This document shows positions 45,057-54,369 of a DNA stretch of 64,000 nt, piece by piece. Each line of letters opens with the position of its first letter. Within the stretch, counting starts at the first letter, position 1. A model generated the notes under the pieces. It was not told the DNA's origin. It was given only the letters and a program-made list of their open reading frames with translations, and made no database searches. Origin of the DNA: Bacillus sp. FJAT-27225 (GTDB lineage: Bacteria; Bacillota; Bacilli; Bacillales; Cytobacillaceae); the NCBI RefSeq assembly GCF_001685025.1, contig NZ_MAYU01000022.1:124001-188000 (forward strand), given 5' to 3'. A program made the translations under genes and the position numbers.

Positions 45057-46538
45057 GTGGAGGAATTAGTTACATGGCTGAATGGGTACATTTGGAGTCC
45101 TTGGTTGGTTTTTGGATTTTTAGGTATAGGACTGATGTATACGATCCTGACCCGTTTTGTCCAAATTCGTTTTTTAAAGGATATGATTAAGCTAACCTTT
45201 GATGGAGACGGTTCAAAAGCCGGCGTTTCATCCTTCCAGGCATTGGCGATGTCCTTGGGAAGCAGGGTTGGTACTGGGAATATAGCGGGTGTAGCAACCG
45301 CAATCGCATTCGGCGGACCTGGGGCTGTCTTTTGGATGTGGGTGGCTGCGCTATTGGGAAGTGCTACTTCGTTTATTGAAATCACTCTAACACAGGTTTA
45401 TAAAAGGAAAATCGATGGCCAATATCGTGGAGGAACTCCTTTTTACATAGAAAAAGGCTTAAAGATGAAGTGGTTCGCAGGTGTCTCAGCGGTCTTGATC
45501 TTAATTGTCATGAGTCTTTTGTGGCCAGGGATTCAAGCAAATACGATAGCGTTGACTATGGATAACACATTTGGAATACCACCTGCAGTCACAGGGGCTG
45601 TAGTTGTTTTGTTACTCGGGATAATTATTTTTGGCGGTGTAAAGCGAATCGCCAAGTCGGCTGAGGTCATGGTGCCGTTCATGGCGATTGGCTATATCGT
45701 CATGTCTCTCATTATTATTGGCATGAATTATTCACAAATTCCTGACGTGCTCTCATTAATTTTCACAAGTGCCTTTAACTTGAATTCGACATTTGGAGGA
45801 TTGATGGGTTCTGCGATTGCCTGGGGTGTTCAAAGAGGAGTTTACTCGAATGGAGCCGGCTTAGGCAGTGAAACATTTGAAGCGGGTGCCGCAGAAGTTT
45901 CCCACCCTGCAAAACAGGGACTCGTACAGGCATTCTCAGTTTACATAGACACTCTTATTATCTGCCCTGCAACAGCATTCATGATTCTGATTACCGGTAT
46001 GTATGATGTAAAGCCAGAAGGAATGGCTCCAATCACAAATAAACTAGGAAATACAGACCCTGCTATCTATACACAGCTTGCTGTCGACTCGGTTCTGCCA
46101 CGTTTCGGTTTGGCCTTCCTTGCTATTTCATTGTTCTTCTTCTGTTTTACAACTCTTTTATCTTATTATTATAAAGCAGAGACAAACCTCGCATTCCTTT
46201 TAAGCAGTAAAAAGATAAAAGCAAATTGGCCAACTCACCTCTTGAAAATCGTCCTGATGGCAGCTGCCTTCTATGGAAGTATTAAATCCGCATCTGCCGT
46301 TTGGGCAATTGGTGATTTAGGAATGGGAACAATGGCGTGGGTAAACCTCACTGTGATTTTGCTCTTAACCAAACCTGCTTTGAAAGTCCTTAAAGACTAT
46401 GTAAGGCAAAGAAAAGCCGGGAAAGACCCAGTTTTCAAACCTGAGAAGGTCGGTATTGAAGGCGCGGATTTTTGGGAGGAAAAGTATAAAGAGCCGAAAC
46501 GCACTAAAATTAATCAAAGAAAAACGATTTCAGTCTAA
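45057..46538 (+). CDS. Alanine/glycine:sodium symporter (AGCS family)
   Basis: A 493-residue transporter with about eleven hydrophobic segments. The family signature GSRVGTGNIAGVATAIAFGGPGAVFWMW at about residues 66-93 is intact, and the GSETFEAGAAEVSHPAKQGLVQ segment near 272-293 is typical of AlsT/AgcS. GTG start with AAGGTGGGAT upstream. Takes up alanine or glycine with Na+; such uptake could feed spore germination or growth. Confidence 0.93.
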   Translation: MEELVTWLNGYIWSPWLVFGFLGIGLMYTILTRFVQIRFLKDMIKLTFDGDGSKAGVSSFQALAMSLGSRVGTGNIAGVATAIAFGGPGAVFWMWVAALLGSATSFIEITLTQVYKRKIDGQYRGGTPFYIEKGLKMKWFAGVSAVLILIVMSLLWPGIQANTIALTMDNTFGIPPAVTGAVVVLLLGIIIFGGVKRIAKSAEVMVPFMAIGYIVMSLIIIGMNYSQIPDVLSLIFTSAFNLNSTFGGLMGSAIAWGVQRGVYSNGAGLGSETFEAGAAEVSHPAKQGLVQAFSVYIDTLIICPATAFMILITGMYDVKPEGMAPITNKLGNTDPAIYTQLAVDSVLPRFGLAFLAISLFFFCFTTLLSYYYKAETNLAFLLSSKKIKANWPTHLLKIVLMAAAFYGSIKSASAVWAIGDLGMGTMAWVNLTVILLLTKPALKVLKDYVRQRKAGKDPVFKPEKVGIEGADFWEEKYKEPKRTKINQRKTISV

Positions 46539-46555
46539 TAATTTCGTATACACAA

Positions 46556-46590
46556 TGAGCTCAGAGCCTTTTGATGGCCTGAGCTTTTGT
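46556..46590 (+). terminator. Terminator of the symporter gene
   Basis: AGCTCAG and CTGAGCT with inner GCC/GGC pairs form the stem; a T-rich tail follows. Confidence 0.75.
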
Positions 46591-46657
46591 ATTGTCTCTT
46601 ACCATTGAAGATATTTAAGAATTGGTTGAAACCATTTCAAGAAAACCAAACAAAAGA

Positions 46658-46686
46658 GGCCCGGTGCTTTCGAGAAGCATCGGGCC
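46658..46686 (-). terminator. Terminator of the 40-residue gene
   Basis: GGCCCGGTGCTT pairs with AAGCATCGGGCC around a short loop (one mismatch or wobble pair); a short T run follows on the minus strand. Confidence 0.75.
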
Positions 46687-46722
46687 ATTTACGTTTATGG
46701 ATGCAGGGATAAATCCTCTGCT

Positions 46723-46845
46723 TTATTTTTTCGTTTCAATAATACGGACCAACTGTTCAATAATGTCGTTGAGCTTCATGCTGCTAGTGTTTCTGCCCAA
46801 AATCGTTGACGTCTTTTCAATTAAAACTTTCTCTTGCTCAGTCAT
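46723..46845 (-). CDS. Very small helical protein (40 aa)
   Basis: ATG at 46843-46845 with GGAGGG about five bases upstream, stop TAA at 46723-46725. The product (starting MTEQEKVLIEKTSTILG, ending IIETKK) is a charged amphipathic helical peptide. The ribosome binding site and terminator on both sides support it. Not recognised. Confidence 0.65.
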   Translation of the reverse strand: MTEQEKVLIEKTSTILGRNTSSMKLNDIIEQLVRIIETKK

Positions 46846-46995
46846 GGTACCCTCCAAAAATAAAGCTTTCTTACAACTAGATTTTCTCATAAAAAATCAA
46901 TTCTGCATAGGGACTTTTGTCGGTTTTTGTAAAAAAATCATCATTTTTTGGTTTAACCAAGGTTTAAGTGGGTAAAAGGTCCAGTTATTGTCTCT

Positions 46996-47721
46996 TCATT
47001 TCTTTCCACTTAGCAGGAAATTTTCAACAAGAAAAGGAATTTCTGCTAGCGTATTGTTGCTGCCATTCAGCTTCATTTCGTCTAGTTCATTTTTTTCCTT
47101 AACCAGTTTAATTTCTTCATTAATTCTTTGCATTTTCTGGTCCAGCATGCTGGCCGCTGTTGCTGCTTCTTTCAGTTCCTGGAGCAGATCGTCTGGAACG
47201 TCCTTGTTGTACTTGTAGAAAATCTTGTGTTCCAGGCTTGCCCAGAAGTCCATTGCAATCGTCCTTATTTGGATTTCAACGGGGACGTGCTCTACCCGGT
47301 CGGACATAAAAATCGGTATTTCAATGATCAGATGCAAGCTGCGATAGCCATTGGGCTTTGGATTTTGGATATAATCCTTGGTTTCCACTACTGTAATATC
47401 CTTTTGCTTTTGCAGCATTTCGCTGACTTTGTAGATATCAGGAACAAAGGAACAGGTAATTCTGATTCCCGCAATGTCACGGATATGCTCCTTGATGGAT
47501 GGCAGGCTTAACTCAAGTTTTTTTCGCATCACCTTTTTAATAATGCGTTCTGGCGATTTGACTCTCGATGTTACATGTTCAATTGGACTATAGTCGTGGA
47601 TGAATTGAAATTCTTCCCTCAGGATATTGATTTTTGTTTCCACTTCATCGACCGCGAACTTATATGCCATCATGAACCTGGTCAAATCTGTTTTTAAGTT
47701 TTTTAAATCATGTAGATTCAT
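46996..47721 (-). CDS. sasA: Small alarmone synthetase (RelP/SasA, YwaC-like)
   Basis: A 241-residue (p)ppGpp synthetase with the RelA/SpoT synthetase domain only. Conserved stretches: SRVKSPERIIKKVMRK near 52-67, DIAGIRI near 83-89, PKPNGYRSLHLIIE near 123-136 and VEIQIRTIAMDFWASLEHKI near 148-167. It resembles B. subtilis YwaC (SasA) more than YjbM. The C-terminal helix mediates tetramer formation in the family. No hydrolase domain. Confidence 0.92.
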   Translation of the reverse strand: MNLHDLKNLKTDLTRFMMAYKFAVDEVETKINILREEFQFIHDYSPIEHVTSRVKSPERIIKKVMRKKLELSLPSIKEHIRDIAGIRITCSFVPDIYKVSEMLQKQKDITVVETKDYIQNPKPNGYRSLHLIIEIPIFMSDRVEHVPVEIQIRTIAMDFWASLEHKIFYKYNKDVPDDLLQELKEAATAASMLDQKMQRINEEIKLVKEKNELDEMKLNGSNNTLAEIPFLVENFLLSGKK

Positions 47722-47790
47722 TTTTTACACTCCAAGATTCTTAGTTCGAATTGTATTATTTAGATTGAAATTAACATGTTCAAAATAGGT

Positions 47791-47984
47791 CTGTTGATTT
47801 CCGTTCCACAAAGGGAAGCTTCTTAGAATTTTCATCGCAGGGACAGGCGTCCTTTGCCTGTCACGAGGCGCTTCGCTTTCCGCGGGGCGTGCGGTGAGCC
47901 TCCTCGCCGCCGATGGCGTCTGTGGGGTCACACCTGTCACGCTGCTCCCGCAGGAGTCTTCGCGCCTTCCTCTTCAATCAACAG
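47791..47984. repeat. GC-rich interspersed palindromic repeat with terminal inverted repeats
   Basis: A 194-bp element bounded by CTGTTGATT (47791-47799) and AATCAACAG (47976-47984), perfect 9-bp inverted ends. The interior is far more GC-rich than its surroundings, with self-complementary words such as GCGAGGAGGC, CTCCTGCGGGAG-like and CACGAGGCGCTTCGCTTTCC. Similar elements are common between genes in Bacillaceae from memory. No transposase; probably a non-autonomous or RNA-folding repeat. Confidence 0.75.
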
Positions 47985-48115
47985 GACTACAATAAATAAT
48001 TTTTCAAGTTCAAAATATATAATTCCAAATCGCAAAATTAACGTTCAATGTCGCTGAATTATTGAGTCAATCAGGATGCTTCCTCAAACTGACTGTTGTA
48101 AAAAAGCCAGACATA

Positions 48116-48622
48116 CTACCTATCCTTGGATTGAGTTGATGGAAAAAACAGAATATCGAATGACTCGGTCATAACCATACCGTCCGTCTCCATTTTTTCT
48201 TTAACTGCATTGACAAATAAACGCATTCCTTGCTCTACAGTATCCTGCTCATCTGGTGATAATAGGCTTAACGCATCACTTACAGCCCGTTTGACCGGCT
48301 TTGTTGAACTCTCTTTAATCCCCTTTAGGATTCTTTCGCTTACAGAAATGTTCACGGAGCGTTTGTCGGCCGGATTGGGAGTTTTCAATAAAATCCCCTT
48401 GGCTGACAAGCGTTCCACTATATCCGAAACAGTGCTTTGGGTCATCCGTAAATTTTGGGTCAGCTGTTTAATTGTTATGGACTGATTTACGAGCACTTCA
48501 GCTATGACTTTTAACTGGGGAGCTGTAAGGCCGTGCTCCTCGGCATGCCTTTGGATGCTCTTCATTAAATAGCGATGCAAAAAATCAATTGATTCACGAA
48601 TAAATTCTTCTCTGTTTACCAT
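48116..48622 (-). CDS. MarR-family regulator
   Basis: A 168-residue winged-helix repressor: ITIKQLTQNLRMTQSTVSDIVERL near residues 49-72 is the HTH and PNPADKRSVNISVSE the wing. The ATG at 48622 has AAGGGG about nine bases upstream; the frame stays open to 48763 but the upstream region contains the promoter. Likely controls itself through the palindrome at 48657-48670. Target unknown. Confidence 0.88.
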   Translation of the reverse strand: MVNREEFIRESIDFLHRYLMKSIQRHAEEHGLTAPQLKVIAEVLVNQSITIKQLTQNLRMTQSTVSDIVERLSAKGILLKTPNPADKRSVNISVSERILKGIKESSTKPVKRAVSDALSLLSPDEQDTVEQGMRLFVNAVKEKMETDGMVMTESFDILFFPSTQSKDR

Positions 48623-48656
48623 TATAAAGTCCCCTTCCAAAACGCCGGACAAGATA

Positions 48657-48714
48657 TATCGTGTCCGATACATCCCATGCGATTTATCATATAACCATGG
48701 TTCGCTCTTGTCAA
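48657..48714 (-). promoter_or_regulatory. Sigma-A promoter and palindrome upstream of the MarR gene
   Basis: On the minus strand a perfect TTGACA (48709-48714) and TATGAT (48686-48691) are 17 bases apart. Just after the start point lies TATCGGACACGATA (48657-48670), a palindrome with perfect 5-bp arms, a plausible MarR operator. Confidence 0.75.
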
Positions 48715-49030
48715 TGGGTTGAGTGTTAAAGTGAGAGTTGGATCCGCAAACATAATGATGCATGAGAAGAGGCTGGTCCGTTTCAGCTAACCCGCGAAAG
48801 GATTTATCGACCCGGACATCTTTTTATGGAATCAGGACACATTTTTTGTTTTTCGAGACACATTTTTCGTTTTTCAGGACAAACCGAATTACACAGAAAC
48901 AAGATATTCTCATAGTGAATCAGGACAACGTCTCAATAAAATAGTTCAAACGTTATTCATGCTAAACTGATTGAACATAATCGCCTCGGTTTCATAAAAT
49001 AAACAAAAACTCTGCCAGGAGTTGTGTATT
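48715..49030. other. Intergenic with short degenerate repeats
   Basis: No gene. Between about 48807 and 48890 the word GGACA/GACACATTTTT recurs three or four times at roughly 20-22-base spacing (for example CAGGACACATTTTTTG and GAGACACATTTTTCG). This may be an eroded relative of the 51-52-bp repeats elsewhere. The promoter of the following gene must lie here. Confidence 0.45.
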
Positions 49031-49432
49031 ATGATGAACCAGGAAACTTTTGGGGAAGAACGTAATAATGGGAAAAGCGCAGAGGTCTTGCGTTATGAAA
49101 AAGAAGTGGCCCTCGGGTTATGGGTTCAGGTAGTCGGCCAACTTATCGAACTCAAAGGCTTAAGTGGGCTGCTTCAATTGGAGAAGGATGTGAACCTGAC
49201 CGGTGAACAGCAAATATTAACGGGTGTCTCAATCAGAACAATCGGTCAGCTTCTGGAAGCTATCTCTGTTACGAAACAAATATATGAAACTGATATCCTT
49301 AGGCTTCTTCAGGAACAAAAGATTGCGATTGCCGGAGATATACTTGCGGCAATTGGTTCTGCCCTTGAAGCAGGTGGAGGGCTACAGGTGCTTAATGAAG
49401 AAAGTTCTGGAACTACTCGGATTGTTCCATAA
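49031..49432 (+). CDS. Hypothetical helical protein (DUF6944-like?)
   Basis: A 133-residue soluble protein made of repeated amphipathic helices of the type ALGLWVQVVGQLIEL, SIRTIGQLLEAI and DILAAIGSALEAGG, so it seems internally repetitive with a period of about 35-40 residues. This recalls DUF6944-like Bacillus proteins, but I am not certain. AGGAG precedes the ATG by nine bases. Strong terminator behind. Confidence 0.55.
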   Translation: MMNQETFGEERNNGKSAEVLRYEKEVALGLWVQVVGQLIELKGLSGLLQLEKDVNLTGEQQILTGVSIRTIGQLLEAISVTKQIYETDILRLLQEQKIAIAGDILAAIGSALEAGGGLQVLNEESSGTTRIVP

Positions 49433-49443
49433 TTAAAAGAAAG

Positions 49444-49476
49444 GCTTGTTGCTTTGGAAGCAGCAAGCTTTTTTTT
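49444..49476 (+). terminator. Rho-independent terminator
   Basis: GCTTGTTGCTT pairs with AAGCAGCAAGC (one wobble) around a 3-nt loop, followed by eight T residues. Confidence 0.9.
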
Positions 49477-49577
49477 ATGAAAAATGCAGATAATTTCATC
49501 ATGCTGCAGGATAGCTTGGCTTAAAAAGAGAATTAAACTACACAGTAGTATTGTAAAAAATTTGAGGGGGTATGGGA

Positions 49578-50300
49578 ATGTGGCCTTTTAAGAAAAAGAA
49601 AAAGGTGTCAGGATCCGGGGCACCTGTATATGAGTACGAATCACAGGAAACGAAGTTCGGAGGGGTAAGGGAATATGATTTTGAAGCTAAGGAAAAATTC
49701 GAGCAGCATATTGAAACCTATATAGGAAAACTTAATGCTGTTTTCCATGAGATTGTTTCAAATCTAGTCCATATTGATGTATATCATGTTGCACCAACTC
49801 CCGAAAAGCCATTTCACACATTAGTGACCCATGGGATGAGTGATTTGGCAATGAACGTCCCCCAAGGGGCTGAAGACTGGCGGTTTGCTGAATTGGTTTG
49901 CTTTTTGCCGGAGGAATACGATATTTCGGATGAGGGCTTTAATGATGAGCGTAATTATTGGCCGATTGGAAACATGAAGTTTTTAGCAAGATTTCCCCAT
50001 GAGTATAATACCTGGCTGGCCTATGGCCATACGCTTCAGAACGGGAACCCGATTCAGCCCTTCATCGGTGGGACACAGTTGTGTGCGTCTCTATTAATTC
50101 CGCCGACTATCGTTGATGGCAAGTTTTTTTCATTGAAGGTTAGAAATGACAAGAACATTTTTATCTACAATGTCATGCCGATTTATAAGGAAGAAATGGA
50201 CTATAAGATGGAGAATGGGATTGATAAGTTATGCAATCGGTTCGATCTCTATGGGGTGAATGATATTTATCATTTGAACAGGGTCAATACGTGTAAATAG
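49578..50300 (+). CDS. Suppressor-of-fused domain protein
   Basis: A 240-residue protein with a basic N-terminus (MWPFKKKKK) and a SUFU-like domain: VHIDVYHVAPTPEKPFHTLVTHGMSDLAM near 65-93 is the family hallmark. Bacterial SUFU proteins are frequent immunity proteins or orphan genes. The ATG at 49578 has GAGGGGG seven bases upstream. No toxin gene is adjacent. Confidence 0.85.
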   Translation: MWPFKKKKKVSGSGAPVYEYESQETKFGGVREYDFEAKEKFEQHIETYIGKLNAVFHEIVSNLVHIDVYHVAPTPEKPFHTLVTHGMSDLAMNVPQGAEDWRFAELVCFLPEEYDISDEGFNDERNYWPIGNMKFLARFPHEYNTWLAYGHTLQNGNPIQPFIGGTQLCASLLIPPTIVDGKFFSLKVRNDKNIFIYNVMPIYKEEMDYKMENGIDKLCNRFDLYGVNDIYHLNRVNTCK

Positions 50301-50317
50301 CATGACTGGACGAATAC

Positions 50318-50363
50318 AAACGGGCCTGGCACTATTAAATGATGTCAGGCCCGTTTGTTTTTT
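50318..50363. terminator. Bidirectional terminator
   Basis: AAACGGGCCTGGCA and TGTCAGGCCCGTTT pair around an 11-nt loop with T/A runs. It ends the SUFU gene and the convergent nitroreductase gene. Confidence 0.85.
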
Positions 50364-50376
50364 AAATGAAAAAATG

Positions 50377-50931
50377 CTATCTAATCCACTTTGTCACGTT
50401 CTGAAATGGATTCCTTTTTCCTTCAGGCAGGGCGCGTTTCGGATAGCCCAAATAAAGAAATCCGAGGACCTCCCCATTCTCTGACAGACGGAAAAATTCT
50501 TTCATTAACGAGTCATACGTTGGTGCACCTGTCCGCCAGTATCCCGCCAGACCCAGGCCATGTGCGGCCAAAAGCATATTTTGAATGCAGGCATAAACCG
50601 CGCCGTATTCTTCGAGTTGGACTACTTTGGGATTCGTTGCTGGTTCTGCTGCCACTGCGATAACGACCGGGGCACGATATGGTTTTTTTAATTCCTTGTC
50701 TAGCTTGGCTGAGTCGGCCTCCCCCTTCATTTCTGCAATTTTCCTAAAAACCTCTCCTAGTTGTTTTCTCCCCTCTTCCACTAGGACAAAGAAGCGCCAA
50801 GGCTCTGTCTTGAAATGGCTAGGGGCCCAGGTTCCTGCTTCAAGGATTTGTTCAATAATTGAATCTGGCACCGCCTCATCCTTCAAAAGCCCAAAGCTTC
50901 TTCTTGTTTTAATTGCTTCCAGCACATCCAT
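50377..50931 (-). CDS. Nitroreductase family protein
   Basis: A 184-residue FMN-dependent oxidoreductase. The FMN phosphate site is in AIKTRRSFG near residues 6-14, and WAPSHFKTEPWRFFVL near 35-50 is typical of YdjA/YfhC-like nitroreductases. Length is normal for the short subgroup. It may reduce quinones or nitro compounds. The ribosome binding site AGGAGTAACGG precedes the ATG. Confidence 0.88.
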   Translation of the reverse strand: MDVLEAIKTRRSFGLLKDEAVPDSIIEQILEAGTWAPSHFKTEPWRFFVLVEEGRKQLGEVFRKIAEMKGEADSAKLDKELKKPYRAPVVIAVAAEPATNPKVVQLEEYGAVYACIQNMLLAAHGLGLAGYWRTGAPTYDSLMKEFFRLSENGEVLGFLYLGYPKRALPEGKRNPFQNVTKWIR

Positions 50932-51034
50932 CCGTTACTCCTCCCTCAATCTTAGTCGTTAGGGGTCTAATACAAATTTATTTTCAATAGGTAAAAGTTT
51001 ATTCTTTCGCCTGCTAAACAATGAATAGCCTATA

Positions 51035-51121
51035 AAAATAGCTTGGCGCTATTGGAAGCACCAAGCAGGTGATAGGCAGCATACCTAAAGAGAAGGCTGC
51101 CCAAATGGACAGCCCTTTCGT
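51035..51121 (-). terminator. Two hairpins after the aminopeptidase gene
   Basis: On the minus strand, GGCTGTCC/GGGCAGCC (51101-51121) and GCTTGGTGCT/AGCGCCAAGC (about 51039-51066) form two stems, the second followed by five T residues. Both lie between the M28 stop and the nitroreductase start and could act as tandem terminators. Confidence 0.6.
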
Positions 51122-51155
51122 TTTCTATTAAACTTCTTCTTTCCAAGGGAAAATT

Positions 51156-52559
51156 CTAAGCCCCAGGTGGGCGGTTTTCAAAGTCATAGTCAACTGGTTG
51201 TGGTGCTACTCTTGAATGAATTAATGCTGGCGTATCTGGTCGGGCGATTTGGTAAACAGAGGCACCAACGAGTTCTGCTGTTTCCTGCAGTTTGTTTTTA
51301 TCGATCTTGTCAATCGTGTCAGCAGGTGTGTGGTACCATGGCTCGAGCGGCGAGTGAATAAATAATGCTGCGGGTATACCCAGGAGGTGGAAAGGCTCAT
51401 GGTCGCTTCGTCCCAGTTGTCCATACGGAACGGCTTCCCCCAGTGCGGTTCTTGCACCTGCGGCTGAAGCAAGATCGGTTACGAGGTTCTTCTTGCCATC
51501 TATCGTATACATGATTAAACCGTTAGCCTTATTTTCACCGCCTGCATCTTTACTGCCGATCATATCCATTTGGAAGTGAGCAACTATGCGATCAGCTTCC
51601 TGTTCACTTAAGCTTCCTGCATAATGATAGGAACCTAACAGACCCGCTTCCTCTGCACCGAATGTAACGAAGCGAAGCTCAGAATCTATTGGCATATTGG
51701 CCATGACTCTTGCAAGCTCAAGGACAGCTGATACGCCGGAGGCATCATCATTTGCTCCTGGGCCATTTGCAACGGAATCATGGTGCGCACCGACCATGAC
51801 AACTTGTCCAGTGTCTTTGTTCTTGTTTGGCTTCATTTTGGCAATCACGTTGTAGGAGATTTTCTCTTCAAGGCCTGATCCTGTTACTTTTATATGGGCT
51901 GTTATGGGACCATTTTTCAGTTGCTCTACAATTGATAATCCTTGGGCTCTAGTAATTGCTACCGCTGGGATGTTTTGACCGTACGCGGCTTGACCAAACC
52001 TGTTAGATGTACCAGAATTGTTATACATAACTACCCCGACAGCGCCTTTATCAAGTACATTTTGGATTTTTTCAACGAATGTGATATCACCGCGTTCGAT
52101 TAAAGCAATTTTACCCTTTACACTGTCAGGCACTGTACCTAAAAATGCTTTGCCGACATCTACCAATTCTGCTGTTATCTCTCCACTAAATGAACCAGAG
52201 AGAACATAAGGATTCAAATTCTGTCCTCCAATTTCCACTAAGCCGCTGACATTATTTCGTATCACGGAATAGATTGGGAAAGGCTGCACCTCAGTTTCAT
52301 AGCCATATTGTTTAAAATGGCTTTCTATGTAGTTTACACCTCTTAGTTCTCCCGGAGTACCAGCCTGACGAGGAACTTCTGATAAGTAGGCGATGTGATT
52401 ATACATGTTGTCAGCACTTATCTTTTTGATGATCTTGTTGTCAAACGCAGCAGCCGCATTGGTGTTTGGAGTTCCTGCCTCCGGAGCTTTGGCATAAGCC
52501 CCATTGACACTTAGCATTAATCCTGCAGTAAGTAAAAGTGACATCGTTTTTTTCCGCAA
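51156..52559 (-). CDS. Secreted M28 aminopeptidase with PA domain
   Basis: A 467-residue exported zinc aminopeptidase (YwaD-like). Signal peptide about residues 1-23 (cut near AYA-KAP). A protease-associated insert covers about 115-215. Zinc ligands and catalytic residues: His259 (GAHHDS), Asp271 (GANDDASG), Glu303/304 (GAEEAG), Asp332 (QMDMIG) and His410 (WYHTPADTI). TTG start with AGGAGG eight bases upstream. Probably feeds peptides or amino acids to uptake systems such as the neighbouring ABC transporter. Confidence 0.92.
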   Translation of the reverse strand: MRKKTMSLLLTAGLMLSVNGAYAKAPEAGTPNTNAAAAFDNKIIKKISADNMYNHIAYLSEVPRQAGTPGELRGVNYIESHFKQYGYETEVQPFPIYSVIRNNVSGLVEIGGQNLNPYVLSGSFSGEITAELVDVGKAFLGTVPDSVKGKIALIERGDITFVEKIQNVLDKGAVGVVMYNNSGTSNRFGQAAYGQNIPAVAITRAQGLSIVEQLKNGPITAHIKVTGSGLEEKISYNVIAKMKPNKNKDTGQVVMVGAHHDSVANGPGANDDASGVSAVLELARVMANMPIDSELRFVTFGAEEAGLLGSYHYAGSLSEQEADRIVAHFQMDMIGSKDAGGENKANGLIMYTIDGKKNLVTDLASAAGARTALGEAVPYGQLGRSDHEPFHLLGIPAALFIHSPLEPWYHTPADTIDKIDKNKLQETAELVGASVYQIARPDTPALIHSRVAPQPVDYDFENRPPGA

Positions 52560-52834
52560 CTATTTTTCCTCCTTAAATATTAGTAGTAGTTACCATTAGT
52601 AGCCTACACTTATCTGAATTATTAGTAAATTTAAGTATTTTTACAAAATTCACCTTTTTATGAGATAAATGAAGACCATTTTACTAGTTAAAAGGAAGAA
52701 AATTATATAAGTATGTTATTAAATATAGAAATAAGGAAAAAAGATAAATCTAAGGTCCTATTAATTTACAATTAATAAGGATCTTAAAATGCAAGTTACA
52801 TCCTAAAATCAGGCAAGTATCCTATGGAGTCAAC
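52560..52834. other. AT-rich intergenic region
   Basis: No gene seen. The part next to 52559 carries the ribosome binding site and probably the promoter of the aminopeptidase gene; several near-perfect AT words prevent picking one promoter. The other end holds the ABC operon terminator. Confidence 0.4.
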
Positions 52835-52876
52835 AAAAAAACAGGCTTGATGCCTTATGGCACCAAGCCTGTTTTA
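52835..52876 (-). terminator. Terminator of the amino-acid ABC operon
   Basis: ACAGGCTTGATGCC pairs with GGCACCAAGCCTGT around a TTAT loop; T runs on both strands. Confidence 0.9.
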
Positions 52877-52923
52877 TGTCATCTTACGGGATTTCCGCCG
52901 GCAAATAAGAACGTCCCCTTTTG

Positions 52924-53646
52924 TTAGAGGACTTTGCCGAGGAAGGCTTTTGTGCGTTCGTGCTGGGGATTGCTGAAGAGGTCTTCAGGTTTTCCTTGTT
53001 CGACGATGTAACCGCCGTCCATGAAGACGACGCGGTCGGCTACTTCACGGGCGAAGCCCATTTCATGGGTGACGACGACCATGGTCATGCCTTCGAAGGC
53101 GAGCTGCTTCATAACGTCGAGTACTTCCTTGACCATTTCGGGATCAAGCGCGGAGGTCGGCTCGTCGAACAGCATGATCTTCGGCTTCATTGCCAGTGCC
53201 CTTGCAATGGCGACACGCTGCTGCTGGCCTCCTGACAGCTGTTCCGGATAGTTGTCGGCTTTCTCAAGCACACCAACCTTGTTGAGCAGCTCCAACGCCA
53301 GCTTCTCGGCTTCGGCTTTTGCCATGTTGCGTTTCAGGATTGGTGCCATTGTGATGTTTTCCAGGACAGTCATGTGCGGGAACAGATTGAATTGCTGAAA
53401 GACCATCCCTACCTCTGTACGGATTTCATTGATATTGGTGTCTGGGTCATTTACTTTTGTCCCCTCGATGTAAATGGTGCCATCTGTTATATCTTCCAGC
53501 AGGTTGATGCAGCGCAGGAAGGTACTTTTTCCAGAGCCTGATGGGCCAATCACGCAAACAACCTCTTTTTCATGGACATGATAATCGATTCCCTTTAACA
53601 CTTCGAGCTTGCCAAAATACTTATGCAGGTTTTCCACTTTGATCAT
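52924..53646 (-). CDS. Polar amino-acid ABC transporter ATPase (GlnQ-like)
   Basis: A 240-residue ATPase with Walker [10 protein letters not shown] at about residues 33-41, Q-loop [10 protein letters not shown], signature LSGGQQQR near 134-141, Walker B IMLFDEP near 156-162 and the switch His in VTHEMGFA. It is of the GlnQ/ArtM/TcyC class. It overlaps the permease gene by 26 bases. Substrate not determined. Confidence 0.93.
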   Translation of the reverse strand: MIKVENLHKYFGKLEVLKGIDYHVHEKEVVCVIGPSGSGKSTFLRCINLLEDITDGTIYIEGTKVNDPDTNINEIRTEVGMVFQQFNLFPHMTVLENITMAPILKRNMAKAEAEKLALELLNKVGVLEKADNYPEQLSGGQQQRVAIARALAMKPKIMLFDEPTSALDPEMVKEVLDVMKQLAFEGMTMVVVTHEMGFAREVADRVVFMDGGYIVEQGKPEDLFSNPQHERTKAFLGKVL

Positions 53647-54352
53647 GAGCTAAAACCTGCCTTTCCTTTTTCTTGCGTGGATTGTAATGGTTGCTTGTAC
53701 GCTTCTCCACGTATGCAATTAGTTTTGTAACGAGATAAGTTAAGATTAAATAAAGTACTGCTGCCATCAAATATGGCTCCCAGAAGCGTTGGTACACCCC
53801 TGCTACAATCTTGGCTGCGTAAAGGATATCATTCGCAGCGAGGACCGTTACAAGCGAGGAATCCTTCAACAATGCAATAAATTCATTTCCGAGCGGCGGG
53901 ATCATTCGGCGGAACGCCTGTGGCAAAATGATTTTCCGCATTGCCTGATTATGGGTCAGCCCCAATGAACGGGCTGCCTCCATTTGTCCTTTATCAATCG
54001 ACTGGATGCCGGCACGGATAATTTCAGCATTGTATGCGGCACAATTCAGAACTAGTGCAGTAATCCCTGAGACCATAAACCCGAACGATTGTCCGAAAAT
54101 TGCCGGTATGACGGCCAGGTCGATAATAAGTATTTGCACGAGCAGGGGTGTGCCGCGGAACAGGTCGACATACAGCTTGCTTGGCCAATATATCAGTTTC
54201 CGTTTCGATGTCTCGCCAAGTCCAATCAGTACTCCAAGAATAATGCCGCCAATATAACCGCATATAGTCAAGACGATTGTAACCCAGATACCACGTATGA
54301 AGAATTCACGGTAGTTCCAGATGATGTCCCAGCGAAAATCAAGGATGTCCAA
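53621..54352 (-). CDS. Polar amino-acid ABC transporter permease
   Basis: A 243-residue permease with five hydrophobic segments. The EAA loop, [22 protein letters not shown] near residues 130-151, contacts the ATPase. The TTG at 54352 is chosen because GGGGGAG is eight bases upstream. A single permease gene implies a homodimer. Confidence 0.9.
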   Translation of the reverse strand: MDILDFRWDIIWNYREFFIRGIWVTIVLTICGYIGGIILGVLIGLGETSKRKLIYWPSKLYVDLFRGTPLLVQILIIDLAVIPAIFGQSFGFMVSGITALVLNCAAYNAEIIRAGIQSIDKGQMEAARSLGLTHNQAMRKIILPQAFRRMIPPLGNEFIALLKDSSLVTVLAANDILYAAKIVAGVYQRFWEPYLMAAVLYLILTYLVTKLIAYVEKRTSNHYNPRKKKERQVLAHDQSGKPA

Positions 54353-54369
54353 CTGAAACACTCCCCCGC

